Assembly (NCBI RefSeq): GCF_902364355.1
Contig: NZ_CABJDK010000003.1
Span: 1 to 64,000, forward strand
DNA from: Collinsella aerofaciens
Lineage (GTDB): Bacteria; Actinomycetota; Coriobacteriia; Coriobacteriales; Coriobacteriaceae
DNA length: 64,000 bases
Reading direction: 5' to 3'
In this document: piece after piece, positions 36,531 through 43,926 of the stretch
Numbering within the stretch: position 1 is the first letter of the stretch
Layout: the number at the start of each line of letters is the position of its first letter
The notes under the pieces: generated by a model
The model's database searches: none
What the model saw: only the letters and a program-made list of their open reading frames with translations
Told to the model about the DNA's origin: nothing
Translations under genes and position numbers: made by a program

Positions 36531-36791
36531 GAAAAACACTGCATATCCGGTGCCGAGTCTCTGGAATGCCTCGCTCACGTTGGCATCTGGGTCATCGAGT
36601 AACAGGTGCGTATGGTTGTCCATGAGACACCATGCCAAGAGGCGCATGTGGTGGCGTTGAAACGACCTGTTGAGTAGATTGAGATAGTAAAGCCTATCTT
36701 CGGCGTCCTCGAAGATCTGCTGTCCGCCGGCGCCCTTTTGAACCACGTGATAGCATCCTTTTTCCGTTAGGGTTCGTGGGCCTCGTGACAT
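36531..36791 (-). pseudogene. REP-associated tyrosine transposase, N-terminal half
   Basis: 87 codons from the ATG at 36791 (GGAGG 4 nt upstream) to the insertion point. It contains CYHVVQKGAGGQQIFED, LLAWCLMDNHTHLLL with the HTH (HUH-type) metal-binding pair, and ends RLGTGYAVFF. The remaining part with the catalytic Tyr is at 32363-32857. The piece would at best give a truncated, inactive protein. Confidence 0.85.
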
Positions 36792-36846
36792 AGATCCTCC
36801 AAAGCATCGGTCTGTCGACTGGACTTTAAGGATAAGCATGGGAAGG

Positions 36847-36878
36847 CCGAGCTCTGCTGATGTGATTGCAGAACTCGG
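36847..36878. repeat. Subterminal hairpin of the transposase unit
   Basis: CCGAG-C-TCTGC and GCAGA-A-CTCGG flank a 10-nt loop, between the transposase start and the right inverted repeat. Such REP-like hairpins are usual substrates of this transposase family. Confidence 0.5.
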
Positions 36879-36898
36879 CGAACGGGTGAGCGGTCAGA

Positions 36899-36928
36899 GG
36901 TAGATTTTGAGGCATGTCCCAAAAATCT
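36899..36928. repeat. Right inverted repeat of the transposase unit
   Basis: It carries AGGCATGTCCCAAAAAT, inverse of the left copy at 32345-32374, and overlaps the nitroreductase stop by 2 nt. Confidence 0.7.
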
Positions 36929-37457
36929 ACTTGAGGAGGAAGTCGGAGAGGGGAATGGTGCGGGCCTCGCGATGCTCGGGATCGGCGATATGATCGGCAG
37001 GATAGCCACAGACGAGCATATGATACGGATAGACGCCCTCGGGCAGGTTGAACTGCTCACAGGCCATCTTGGGCTTAAAATGGCACACCCAACACGTACC
37101 CAGGCCCTGCTCCTTCGCCTCCATCATCATCTGATCGCACACGATCGAGGTGTCGATCTCGCTGGAGTTCATCTGGTCATAAGGGCGCACCCAGGCGTCA
37201 TCGGTAACGCTGCAGATAAGAAAGATAAGCGGCGCCCCAAAGATAGACCCATCACGAGCAAAGCGTGGCTGACAAGCAGCAGCCCTTTCCAACAACTCCG
37301 GAGTATCAAGCACCATCACACGGCTTGGATGATTATTGCAAGCAGAAGGAGCAATACGCCCCGCCTCAACAACGGCATCCACCACCGACTGCTCAACAGG
37401 ACGGTCCTCAAACGAACGACAAGAATACCGAGACCGAGCCAGATCCAAATACGACAT
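36927..37457 (-). CDS. Nitroreductase-family flavoprotein
   Basis: 176 aa. FMN-contact start SYLDLARSRYSCRSFEDRPVE, then APSACNNHPSRVMVLD near residue 37 and the central EAKEQGLGTCWVCHF near residue 115. The family reduces nitro, quinone or other electrophilic substrates with NAD(P)H; the substrate cannot be told. I chose the ATG at 37457, which has GGAGG 8 nt upstream; the longer frame adds an unrelated Trp-rich tail. Its 3' end touches the transposase unit. Confidence 0.88.
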   Translation of the reverse strand: MSYLDLARSRYSCRSFEDRPVEQSVVDAVVEAGRIAPSACNNHPSRVMVLDTPELLERAAACQPRFARDGSIFGAPLIFLICSVTDDAWVRPYDQMNSSEIDTSIVCDQMMMEAKEQGLGTCWVCHFKPKMACEQFNLPEGVYPYHMLVCGYPADHIADPEHREARTIPLSDFLLK

Positions 37458-37634
37458 AACCAAACCCTCCAAAGTCAGCAAATCAATCCAAAGTAAACCA
37501 AAGGGTACCCAAACCCCCATCCACCCAAACGCCCATCACAGCCCCAAAGTACCCAATCGGGCATAAAAGGTCGCATCGGTCAAGTCCTCATCGCATTCTA
37601 ACTATCAGCCAAGGTTCCCAATGGTGGTACCTAA

Positions 37635-37718
37635 GGCGAAGGCCCGACACCTATTTACTTTCGAACGACTCTGCCATGCAGCCGGAGTGAGAAAGCAAAT
37701 AGGTGCCGGGCCTTCGCC
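37635..37718. repeat. Long intergenic palindrome (P3)
   Basis: Arms 37635-37656 and 37697-37718 (22 nt, core GGCGAAGGCCCG...CACCTATTT) pair with one mismatch around a 40-nt loop. It lies between the DUF47 gene 3' end and the nitroreductase start, both on the minus strand, so it could terminate the pit operon. Confidence 0.8.
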
Positions 37719-37738
37719 GGTGGGACGGGTGCCCCCAA

Positions 37739-38362
37739 TTAACTGTTCTTCATGACAATCGAATCCACAACATCGGCCACATTCTCACAGCAGTCAGCGC
37801 AGTACTCCAGGAAGGCATAGACGTCACGCCAGGCGATGACCTCGAGCGGATCCTTGCCGTTGACATGCAGGTTGCGCATAGCGTTGATGTAGAGCTCGTC
37901 GGCCTCGGACTCGATGGTGTTGATCTGGATGACGAGTTCGCGCAGGGTCTTGGACTTGCGGTAGTTGGGCAGCTCGACCATCAGGTCCTTCATGGCGCGG
38001 CAGGCGTCGGTCACCTTGTGGGCGATCACGATGGCATCGGGATGGATGCTCTGGATGTTGGTGAAGTAGACGCGCTGCACGACGCCCTCGATACGGTCGA
38101 GCACGGTGTCGAGCGAGCAGCTCATCAGGTTCAGGTCCTCGCGCTCAAGCGGGGTGATAAAGGCCGTGAGCAGGGCGTCCTCAAGCTCATGGTGTTTCTT
38201 GTCGGCCGCATGCTCGATCGCGTGCATCTTGTCGAGCATATCGTGAATCTTCGCGGGATCGAAGTTCTCGAAAATCTGGGTGAGCAGCTCGGCAGCCTGG
38301 ACGGCAAGGTCGGCGCAGGCGACGTAGTTGTCAAAGTAGAACGAATCGGGTTTCTTTGCCAT
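37739..38362 (-). CDS. DUF47/PhoU-like regulator of a Pit transporter
   Basis: 207 aa, all-helical. Seen: YFDNYVACADLAVQAAELL, MHAIEHAADKKHHE near residue 47 and a second related block, IQINTIESEADELY, near residue 145; these are the acidic metal-ligand helices of the TIGR00153/DUF47 family. Such proteins are usually encoded beside Pit phosphate permeases and modulate them. GAAAGGA precedes the ATG. The pit gene lies 67 nt upstream on the same strand, so they form an operon. Confidence 0.9.
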   Translation of the reverse strand: MAKKPDSFYFDNYVACADLAVQAAELLTQIFENFDPAKIHDMLDKMHAIEHAADKKHHELEDALLTAFITPLEREDLNLMSCSLDTVLDRIEGVVQRVYFTNIQSIHPDAIVIAHKVTDACRAMKDLMVELPNYRKSKTLRELVIQINTIESEADELYINAMRNLHVNGKDPLEVIAWRDVYAFLEYCADCCENVADVVDSIVMKNS

Positions 38363-38429
38363 GAGTGGGTCCTTTCGAGGCGAAGACGGGTGGGCGAAGT
38401 ATTACGGTCCGGATGGGCGCTCGGTGTGA

Positions 38430-39479
38430 CTAGATGAACATCATGAACAGCTTGGCCATAACAAAGCTGATGAGTCCACAGGCGGGGAAGGTGAAGAACC
38501 AGGTGAACATCATGTCCTTGACCACGCCAAAGTTGATGGCCGAAAGGCGCTTGACGGCGCCGACGCCCATGATGGCGCAGGTCTTGATGTGGGTGGAGGA
38601 CACGGGGATGCCGGTAAGGGTGGCAAGCAGCAGATTCGCGGCGCCTGCGAGGTCGGCGGAGAAACCCTGATACTTCTCGAGCTTGACCATGCTCTGGCCG
38701 ACGGACTTGATGATGCGCTCGCCGCCCACGCTGGTGCCGATGCCCATGGTGGCCGAGCACAGCAGCATGATCCAGATGGGGATGCCGGCGTCGCCGACGC
38801 CGGTCTGGCCGTTGGCGAAGGCGACGCCTAAAAAGAGCACGCCGATGAACTTCTGTCCATCCTGCGCGCCGTGCATAAAGCTCATGGACGCAGCGCTCGC
38901 GATCTGAGCGTATTTAAAGAAGACGTTGGCGCGTCGCCTATTGGCGGCGGCAAACAGAATCGAGACGAGTTTGCACAGGACCCAGCCCATGACAAAGCCC
39001 AGACCGATGGAGAGCGCCAAGCCGTAGATGACCTTCATCCACTCGTGGATGTTGACGCTGCCGGCACCGCCGAGGGCGATGGCGGCGCCGGTGAGGCCGG
39101 CGATGAGGCTGTGGCTCTGAGAGGTGGGAATGCCAAAGCGCGATGCCGTGGCGCCGTAGACGACGATAGAGAAGAGCGCCGCACACAGGCAGGCGAGCGC
39201 CATGGTGCTGTTTCCGCCAAAGTCGACGATATGTGAGATGGTGTTGGCGACGCTCGCGTTAAAGTGCGTCATGATGAGCACGCCCAAGAAGTTGAATGCG
39301 GCGCTCATGAGAATGGCGGCGCGGGCGGGCATGCAACGCGTGGTGACGCAGGTCGCGATGGCGTTGGGCGCGTCGGTCCATCCGTTGACGAAGATGGCGC
39401 CGAGTGCGAGGATCACGGTGACGGCAAGGACTGGGTTTGACACAAGTTGGCCGAGGAAGGTTGAGAACGTTACGTCCAT
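38430..39479 (-). CDS. pit: Low-affinity inorganic phosphate permease, PiT family
   Basis: 349 aa with about ten membrane segments in two inverted halves. Signature half-motifs: VNGWTDAPNAIAT near residue 31 with GIPTSQSHSLIAG near residue 116, and, in the second half, SFMHGAQDGQKFIGV near residue 200 with GIPVSSTHIKTCAIMG near residue 308. It transports metal-phosphate with protons. Together with the pst operon, the cell has both high- and low-affinity phosphate uptake. Confidence 0.94.
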   Translation of the reverse strand: MDVTFSTFLGQLVSNPVLAVTVILALGAIFVNGWTDAPNAIATCVTTRCMPARAAILMSAAFNFLGVLIMTHFNASVANTISHIVDFGGNSTMALACLCAALFSIVVYGATASRFGIPTSQSHSLIAGLTGAAIALGGAGSVNIHEWMKVIYGLALSIGLGFVMGWVLCKLVSILFAAANRRRANVFFKYAQIASAASMSFMHGAQDGQKFIGVLFLGVAFANGQTGVGDAGIPIWIMLLCSATMGIGTSVGGERIIKSVGQSMVKLEKYQGFSADLAGAANLLLATLTGIPVSSTHIKTCAIMGVGAVKRLSAINFGVVKDMMFTWFFTFPACGLISFVMAKLFMMFI

Positions 39480-39728
39480 ATATGGGCTTTCTCGAAGTTT
39501 GCAGACACGTTACAAAAACATGATAAATCGTATCACCTCCTGCGGGTTTCTTTGCCGAGTTCTGATGGGAGAAGTAATTTTTTGGCACTAAAATTGAATA
39601 TTAGCCCTGTTGACCGTGGGTGTTCTTTTTGCTATCACGCCATGCGGACACGCGCGTTCGCTCCGACATTCCAAAACCACAGTCTGTTCGCTTTACAATA
39701 TGCAAACATGCGTTCGATAATGGGAAGC

Positions 39729-40067
39729 ATGGAATATCGACAGACAGATGGCAAAACTCGACGCGTGCACAAACAGTATGTGGACGTTGTGGCTCGCATC
39801 CTCGCGGGCGGACAAGTTGTGCCGGTCACCGTCTGCTGGGTCGACGGTCGTTGCTTTACAATTGACGAGATTGTCTCGTCCACGGGCTTTGGCTTAACGG
39901 TTCACGGTGTTCGTACGGCAACGTATAAGGTTCGTTTTGGCGGGCATGCGACCGAGTTGTATCTGGAGGACCAGGCGTGCGGACGGCCGGACGGCTCGCA
40001 GGCCCACGTGATGCGTTGGTGGGTCTGGGCGTTTGACCGTACGCTTGAGGGCGAGCGCCGTAGGTAA
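39729..40067 (+). CDS. Small protein of unknown function
   Basis: 112 aa from MEYRQTDGKTRRVHK. It looks beta-rich and cytosolic, with VDVVARILAGGQVVPVTVCWVDGR, FTIDEIVSSTGFG and a C-terminal VMRWWVWAFDRTLEGERRR. I recognise no family. Starts at 39708 and 39720 are in frame too; TACAAT at 39694-39699 is a -10 candidate, so the 39708 ATG would be nearly leaderless. Arginines near the end suggest nucleic-acid contact, but that is a guess. A Bax-inhibitor-like gene follows after 84 nt. Confidence 0.55.
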   Translation: MEYRQTDGKTRRVHKQYVDVVARILAGGQVVPVTVCWVDGRCFTIDEIVSSTGFGLTVHGVRTATYKVRFGGHATELYLEDQACGRPDGSQAHVMRWWVWAFDRTLEGERRR

Positions 40068-40151
40068 GGACGCACGGCGTTCGGGTACAATGACAGGAAT
40101 CTTGTCAGCTACTGCGCCGTTATTTGTGGCGCTTTTTGAAAGGACGAACCT

Positions 40152-40847
40152 ATGAACGATATCCAGGGCTATCAGAACGGCCCCGTCGAGAGCGGCGCAA
40201 GCCGCGCCAAGGAGATGTCGCCGCGCGCGTACAACCTTGTCATGTCTGCCCTGATCTTTTTGGGCTTTTGCGCCATGGGCGCCGGTGCTTACTTTACGAG
40301 CACCATGTCGTTTGCCCGCATGATGATGAGCGGCGCCGCTTTGCCGCTGGTCTTTGGCTCGTTTATTTTGACCATCGTCGGCATTGTCATGATGTCGGCT
40401 GCCGCGGGCAAGCAGTCTGTGGGCCTGTCGCTCACGGGTTACGTGATCTTTGCGAGCACCTTTGGCCTGACCGCGTCGTTTGGCCTTGCCAACTACGACC
40501 TGCCCACCATCAACGCCGCCTTTATCGCCACCGCCGCCATCACCTTTGTCTTTGGCGCGCTGGGCGTGACCTTCCCCAAGTTCTTCCAGCGCGTGTACGG
40601 CATCGGTTTTGGCGTTCTGCTTGCCACGATCCTGGTCGAGATCGTGCTGATGTTTATGGGTGTTTCGCAGTCTATTACCGACCTGATCGTGATCGTGGTG
40701 TTCGCCGGTTTTATTGGCTACGACACCTATGTGGCCACGACGGTGCCGCCCACGCTGCCCAACGCCGTGCTCATGGCGTCCAACCTGTTCGTGGATATCA
40801 TCAACGTGTTCCTGCGTATCCTGAATATCCTTGGTCGTCGCGACTAG
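40152..40847 (+). CDS. Bax inhibitor-1/YccA-family membrane protein
   Basis: 231 aa. A short cytosolic N-terminus is followed by seven hydrophobic segments. The C-terminal family features are FIGYDTYVATTV near residue 180 and LFVDIINVFLRILNILGRRD at the end; the Asp pair corresponds to the proposed pH/Ca sensing residues of BI-1 proteins. Bacterial members act as Ca2+ leak channels or interact with FtsH; the role here is unproven. GAAAGGA precedes the ATG. Confidence 0.88.
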   Translation: MNDIQGYQNGPVESGASRAKEMSPRAYNLVMSALIFLGFCAMGAGAYFTSTMSFARMMMSGAALPLVFGSFILTIVGIVMMSAAAGKQSVGLSLTGYVIFASTFGLTASFGLANYDLPTINAAFIATAAITFVFGALGVTFPKFFQRVYGIGFGVLLATILVEIVLMFMGVSQSITDLIVIVVFAGFIGYDTYVATTVPPTLPNAVLMASNLFVDIINVFLRILNILGRRD

Positions 40848-40984
40848 CGGCGAGTTGCAGCGGTGCTTGCCGCGTGCGTAAATCAATGCGAAAGGCGGTC
40901 CTTCGGGGCCGTCTTTTTTGTACGTGGCGGGGTATCATGGATGGGAAAAACCGAAAGCGGCAGCGACAGGAAAGGTGACCACTC

Positions 40985-42115
40985 ATGGCAGATGTCGACA
41001 ACAGGAACCGTAACCGCAGGCCCAACCGCGCGGGACAGTCCAACCCCAAGCGTGAGGCTCGCGCAAAGGCCGCCGAGCGCCACGTGGCGGCTGTGTCCGA
41101 GGCGTGTGCCAAGGATATCGAGCGCTCGCTTGCCGGCGTTCGCGAATTCGACGGTATGCCTGCCGGCTTTGTCGCGGCGATGAAGGCCAAGGCCCAAGCG
41201 GCTGCGGCTGCCGAGGAGCCGGTTGCCGAGGAGTCTGAGTCCGCCGAGGTCGAGGCCGCTGAGGTTGCGTCCGTCGAGACCGAGGTCACGGACGAGTCTG
41301 CGCCTGCCGAGGAACCCGCAGAGACCGAGTCCGCGCCTGCCGAGGAGTCCGCTCCGACCCTGCCCGAGGTCACCGTGCTTGATGCCTCCGCCACGCAGGC
41401 CATTCTGGACAACGGCCGTGGCTATGCGCAGTTCTGCGACATGGCAGTGCTCGCCTTTGCCTCGTTCACCAACCCGGGTGGCGGCTACATCCAGGGCTAT
41501 CTGGGCCAGGAGGCTACGCTCTGCGCCGATTCGTATCTGTACAACGTGCTCGACAAGCAGCGCAAGTGGTATGGCGAGAACCGTCGCCGCAATATCAACT
41601 GCGAGCTCTACCGCAACCGTGCGCTGGTAGTGCCTGCGGTGCGTTTTGACCGCAACCACGTGCATGCGTATGCCGATGTGATCGTGGCCGCCGCGCCCAA
41701 TGCCAAGCGCGCACGCCAGGAGTACCGCGTGAGCGACGATGCACTGCTGGACGCGCTGCGCGAGCGTATCCGCTTTGTGCTCGCCATCTGCGACGAGCTG
41801 GATCGCGAGAAGCTCGTACTGGGCGCTTGGGGCTGCGACAACAACGGTTTTGATGCCGAGGCCGTGGCCGAGATTTTCCGCAAGGAGCTCGCATCGGGCG
41901 ACTTCAAGGTCAAGCAGGTCTTCTTTGCTGTGCCCTCTACGCGCTGGGATGAGGACTTCGCCAAGTTCGAGCATGTGTTGGCAAGCTTCCCCGAGCGCAA
42001 CGAGGAGTCCTATGCCCAGGTTGCCGCCCGCGCTGCGGCCGCCCGTGCCGCCGAGCAGGCTCAGGCCGCTGCCGAGGACGATGAGGACGAGGACGATTGG
42101 CGCAAGTACCTGTAA
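40985..42115 (+). CDS. TIGR02452/bacterial PARG-like macrodomain protein with altered catalytic motif
   Basis: 376 aa. The catalytic-fold part (residues about 128-350) has LAFASFTNPGGGYIQGYLGQ followed by EATLCADSYLYNVL, the GGG-x-QEE signature of bacterial poly(ADP-ribose) glycohydrolases. Here it reads GGG(165-167)-x7-Q175-E176-A177, so the second Glu, catalytic in studied enzymes, is Ala. Residues 66-127 are an Ala/Glu/Ser-rich acidic linker, and the C-terminus ends in an acidic DDEDEDDW stretch. It may bind but not cleave ADP-ribose (inference). GAAAGG precedes the ATG. Confidence 0.8.
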   Translation: MADVDNRNRNRRPNRAGQSNPKREARAKAAERHVAAVSEACAKDIERSLAGVREFDGMPAGFVAAMKAKAQAAAAAEEPVAEESESAEVEAAEVASVETEVTDESAPAEEPAETESAPAEESAPTLPEVTVLDASATQAILDNGRGYAQFCDMAVLAFASFTNPGGGYIQGYLGQEATLCADSYLYNVLDKQRKWYGENRRRNINCELYRNRALVVPAVRFDRNHVHAYADVIVAAAPNAKRARQEYRVSDDALLDALRERIRFVLAICDELDREKLVLGAWGCDNNGFDAEAVAEIFRKELASGDFKVKQVFFAVPSTRWDEDFAKFEHVLASFPERNEESYAQVAARAAAARAAEQAQAAAEDDEDEDDWRKYL

Positions 42116-42136
42116 TCGGTACGTGCTGACAGATAG

Positions 42137-42177
42137 GTCGAGCCGACGGGAGAGGCTGCTTCCGTCGGCTTTTTATT
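42137..42177 (+). terminator. Terminator after the PARG-like gene
   Basis: AGCCGACGGGA pairs with TCCGTCGGCT, followed by TTTTTATT. Confidence 0.85.
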
Positions 42178-42193
42178 GAGTGGGGAGCTTACG

Positions 42194-42853
42194 ATGAAAA
42201 ACGTTATGTGCTTTGGCGACAGCAACACCTATGGCTATGATCCGGCTGGTATGCGCGATGGCACCGCGGTACGCTATGCACAGGATGTACGCTGGTGCGG
42301 CGTGGCGCAGCGTGACCTGAGCGAGGGCTGGCATGTGATTGAGGAGGGGCTCAACGGCCGCACGACGGTGCGCGACGATATGTGCCACCTGGACACTAAC
42401 CTCAACGGCATTCGCGCGCTTCCGATGCTGCTCGAGGCCCATAAGCCGCTGGACGCCATTGTGATCATGCTGGGCACCAACGACTGTAAGACGGTCTTTA
42501 ACGTGACGGCTTCCGATATCGCCCGTGGCGCCATGGCGCTGATTCGCGCCGTCCGTGCGTTTGCCTGGACCGATGCCGCGCCCTGCCCACGGATTCTGCT
42601 GATGGCACCTATCAAGATTAAGCCGCAGATCGCCGACGTATATATGACCGACTTTGACGAGCATTCCGTAGAAGCCTCGGAACATTTTGGTGAGTACTAC
42701 GCGCATGTGGCTGAGCAGTTTGGCTGCGACTTTTTGAATGCCGCCGACTTTGCCGAGCCGGGCGATATCGACTATCTGCATATGATGCCCGAAAGCCACG
42801 AGAGCCTGGGTCACGCCGTGGCAGCCAAGCTCCAAGAGATGCTCGGTGAGTAG
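42194..42853 (+). CDS. SGNH/GDSL hydrolase, arylesterase-like
   Basis: 219 aa without a signal peptide, so cytosolic. Block I CFGDSNTYGYDP near residue 5 carries the Ser nucleophile; EEGLNGRTTV near residue 55 gives the block II Gly, and MLGTNDCK near residue 95 block III. DYLHMMPESHESLGHAV near the end carries the Asp-His pair. It resembles small esterases/acetyl-hydrolases; the substrate is unknown. I chose the ATG at 42194, 6 nt after GGGGAG, not the earlier in-frame start at 42176, which falls in the upstream terminator. Confidence 0.88.
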   Translation: MKNVMCFGDSNTYGYDPAGMRDGTAVRYAQDVRWCGVAQRDLSEGWHVIEEGLNGRTTVRDDMCHLDTNLNGIRALPMLLEAHKPLDAIVIMLGTNDCKTVFNVTASDIARGAMALIRAVRAFAWTDAAPCPRILLMAPIKIKPQIADVYMTDFDEHSVEASEHFGEYYAHVAEQFGCDFLNAADFAEPGDIDYLHMMPESHESLGHAVAAKLQEMLGE

Positions 42854-42859
42854 TGCGAT

Positions 42860-42904
42860 CCCAAGCCACCGCAAAGGTGTCTGTCCCCTTTGCGGTGGCT
42901 TGGG
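42860..42904. repeat. Perfect palindrome between convergent genes (P2)
   Basis: 18-nt arms CCCAAGCCACCGCAAAGG and CCTTTGCGGTGGCTTGGG pair perfectly around TGTCTGTCC. It lies between the SGNH gene and thiD, which point at each other, so it could be a bidirectional terminator. Confidence 0.85.
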
Positions 42905-42913
42905 CTGCGAATC

Positions 42914-43744
42914 TTAATACTGCCACATGTGGTTGACGGGGCCGGAACCTTTGCCCATGTCAAAGCCGGCGGCCAGAGCGCCTGTCAGGTATGCCTTGCC
43001 GGCGTTGACGGCATCGGCAAGATCCATGCCCTGGGCCAGCGCGCAGGCGATGGCGGACGAGAGCGTGCAGCCGGTGCCATGCGTGTTGCCGGTCTCGATG
43101 CGCTTGTGGCGGAACCACGTGGTGAGTGGATCTCCCAGATGGTTGCCCTCGTCATCGAGTGGCGCGGGCTCTGCTAGCACATCGTTGGCCTCGTTGACGA
43201 AATGCCCGCCCTTAACGAGGGACGCGCATCCAAAGCGGCGGGTGAGAAGCATGGCGGCATTTTGCTGCGTGCGCTCGGAATCGACTTCGTAATCGAGCAG
43301 GGCCATGGCCTCGGGAATATTGGGCGTGATGACCGTTGCCAACGGGAACAGGCGGCGGGTGAGCGCCTCGGCGGCATCTTCGGCAATCAGCCGTGCGCCC
43401 GAGGTGGCTACCATGACGGGGTCGACTACCACGTTTGTCGCGTTCCAAGCGCTCAGGCGGTCGGCGATAACATCGATAATTTCGGCAGAGGAAACCATGC
43501 CAATCTTGACGGCGTTGGGGCGGATATCGTCAAAAACGGCATCGATCTGCGCCGCGACAATATTCGGGGAGATGTTCTGCACGGCGGTGACGCCCAGGGT
43601 GTTCTGTGCGGTGATGGCGGTGATGGCCGTCTCGGCATACAGGCGGTGCGCCGTGATGGTCTTGATGTCGGCCTGAATGCCGGCGCCGCCGCTGGAATCG
43701 GATCCCGCGATGGACAGGACGGCAGGTACCTTACTACGATCCAT
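42914..43744 (-). CDS. thiD: Hydroxymethylpyrimidine (phosphate) kinase
   Basis: 276 aa ribokinase-fold enzyme making HMP-pyrophosphate for thiamine. Seen: SIAGSDSSGGAGIQADIKT near residue 11, ITAQNTLGV, PVMVATSGARLI near residue 108, TPNIPEA near residue 140, VKGGH near residue 177 and the anion-hole motif NTHGTGCTLSSAIA near residue 225. GGGAG precedes the ATG. It follows thiC on the same strand after about 180 nt. Confidence 0.93.
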   Translation of the reverse strand: MDRSKVPAVLSIAGSDSSGGAGIQADIKTITAHRLYAETAITAITAQNTLGVTAVQNISPNIVAAQIDAVFDDIRPNAVKIGMVSSAEIIDVIADRLSAWNATNVVVDPVMVATSGARLIAEDAAEALTRRLFPLATVITPNIPEAMALLDYEVDSERTQQNAAMLLTRRFGCASLVKGGHFVNEANDVLAEPAPLDDEGNHLGDPLTTWFRHKRIETGNTHGTGCTLSSAIACALAQGMDLADAVNAGKAYLTGALAAGFDMGKGSGPVNHMWQY

Positions 43745-43926
43745 GTTCGCTCCCTTGTTCGGTCGGAATCAAATGGGTCTATAAGCCAGCATTATAAAGA
43801 TGCCCGGGCCGGCTGTATGCCGATCCCGGGCGGGCGGTGCAATCTTTACGCAAATGCAAGCAAATGTTCACACGTCAACAATTGACAGGCACCAACTCGC
43901 CGCCAGAAGCGGCCGCGGCGACAGGG

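Larger units (their letters stand above)
32345..36928. mobile_element. REP/RAYT-type unit carrying an erm(B) insertion
   Basis: The unit is bounded by 30-nt inverted repeats, 32345-32374 and 36899-36928, that pair at 26 of 30 positions and share the core TTTTTGGGACATGCCT. Between them lies one Y1 (HUH) transposase gene in two pieces, interrupted by a low-GC erm(B) segment that itself carries an IS30-family element. The right repeat overlaps the nitroreductase stop codon. The boundaries are inferred from the repeats. Confidence 0.65.

Noticed and set aside
36972..37496. 174-codon plus-strand ORF opposite the nitroreductase
   Set aside because: Antisense shadow of the nitroreductase; no homologous motifs and no ribosome site.
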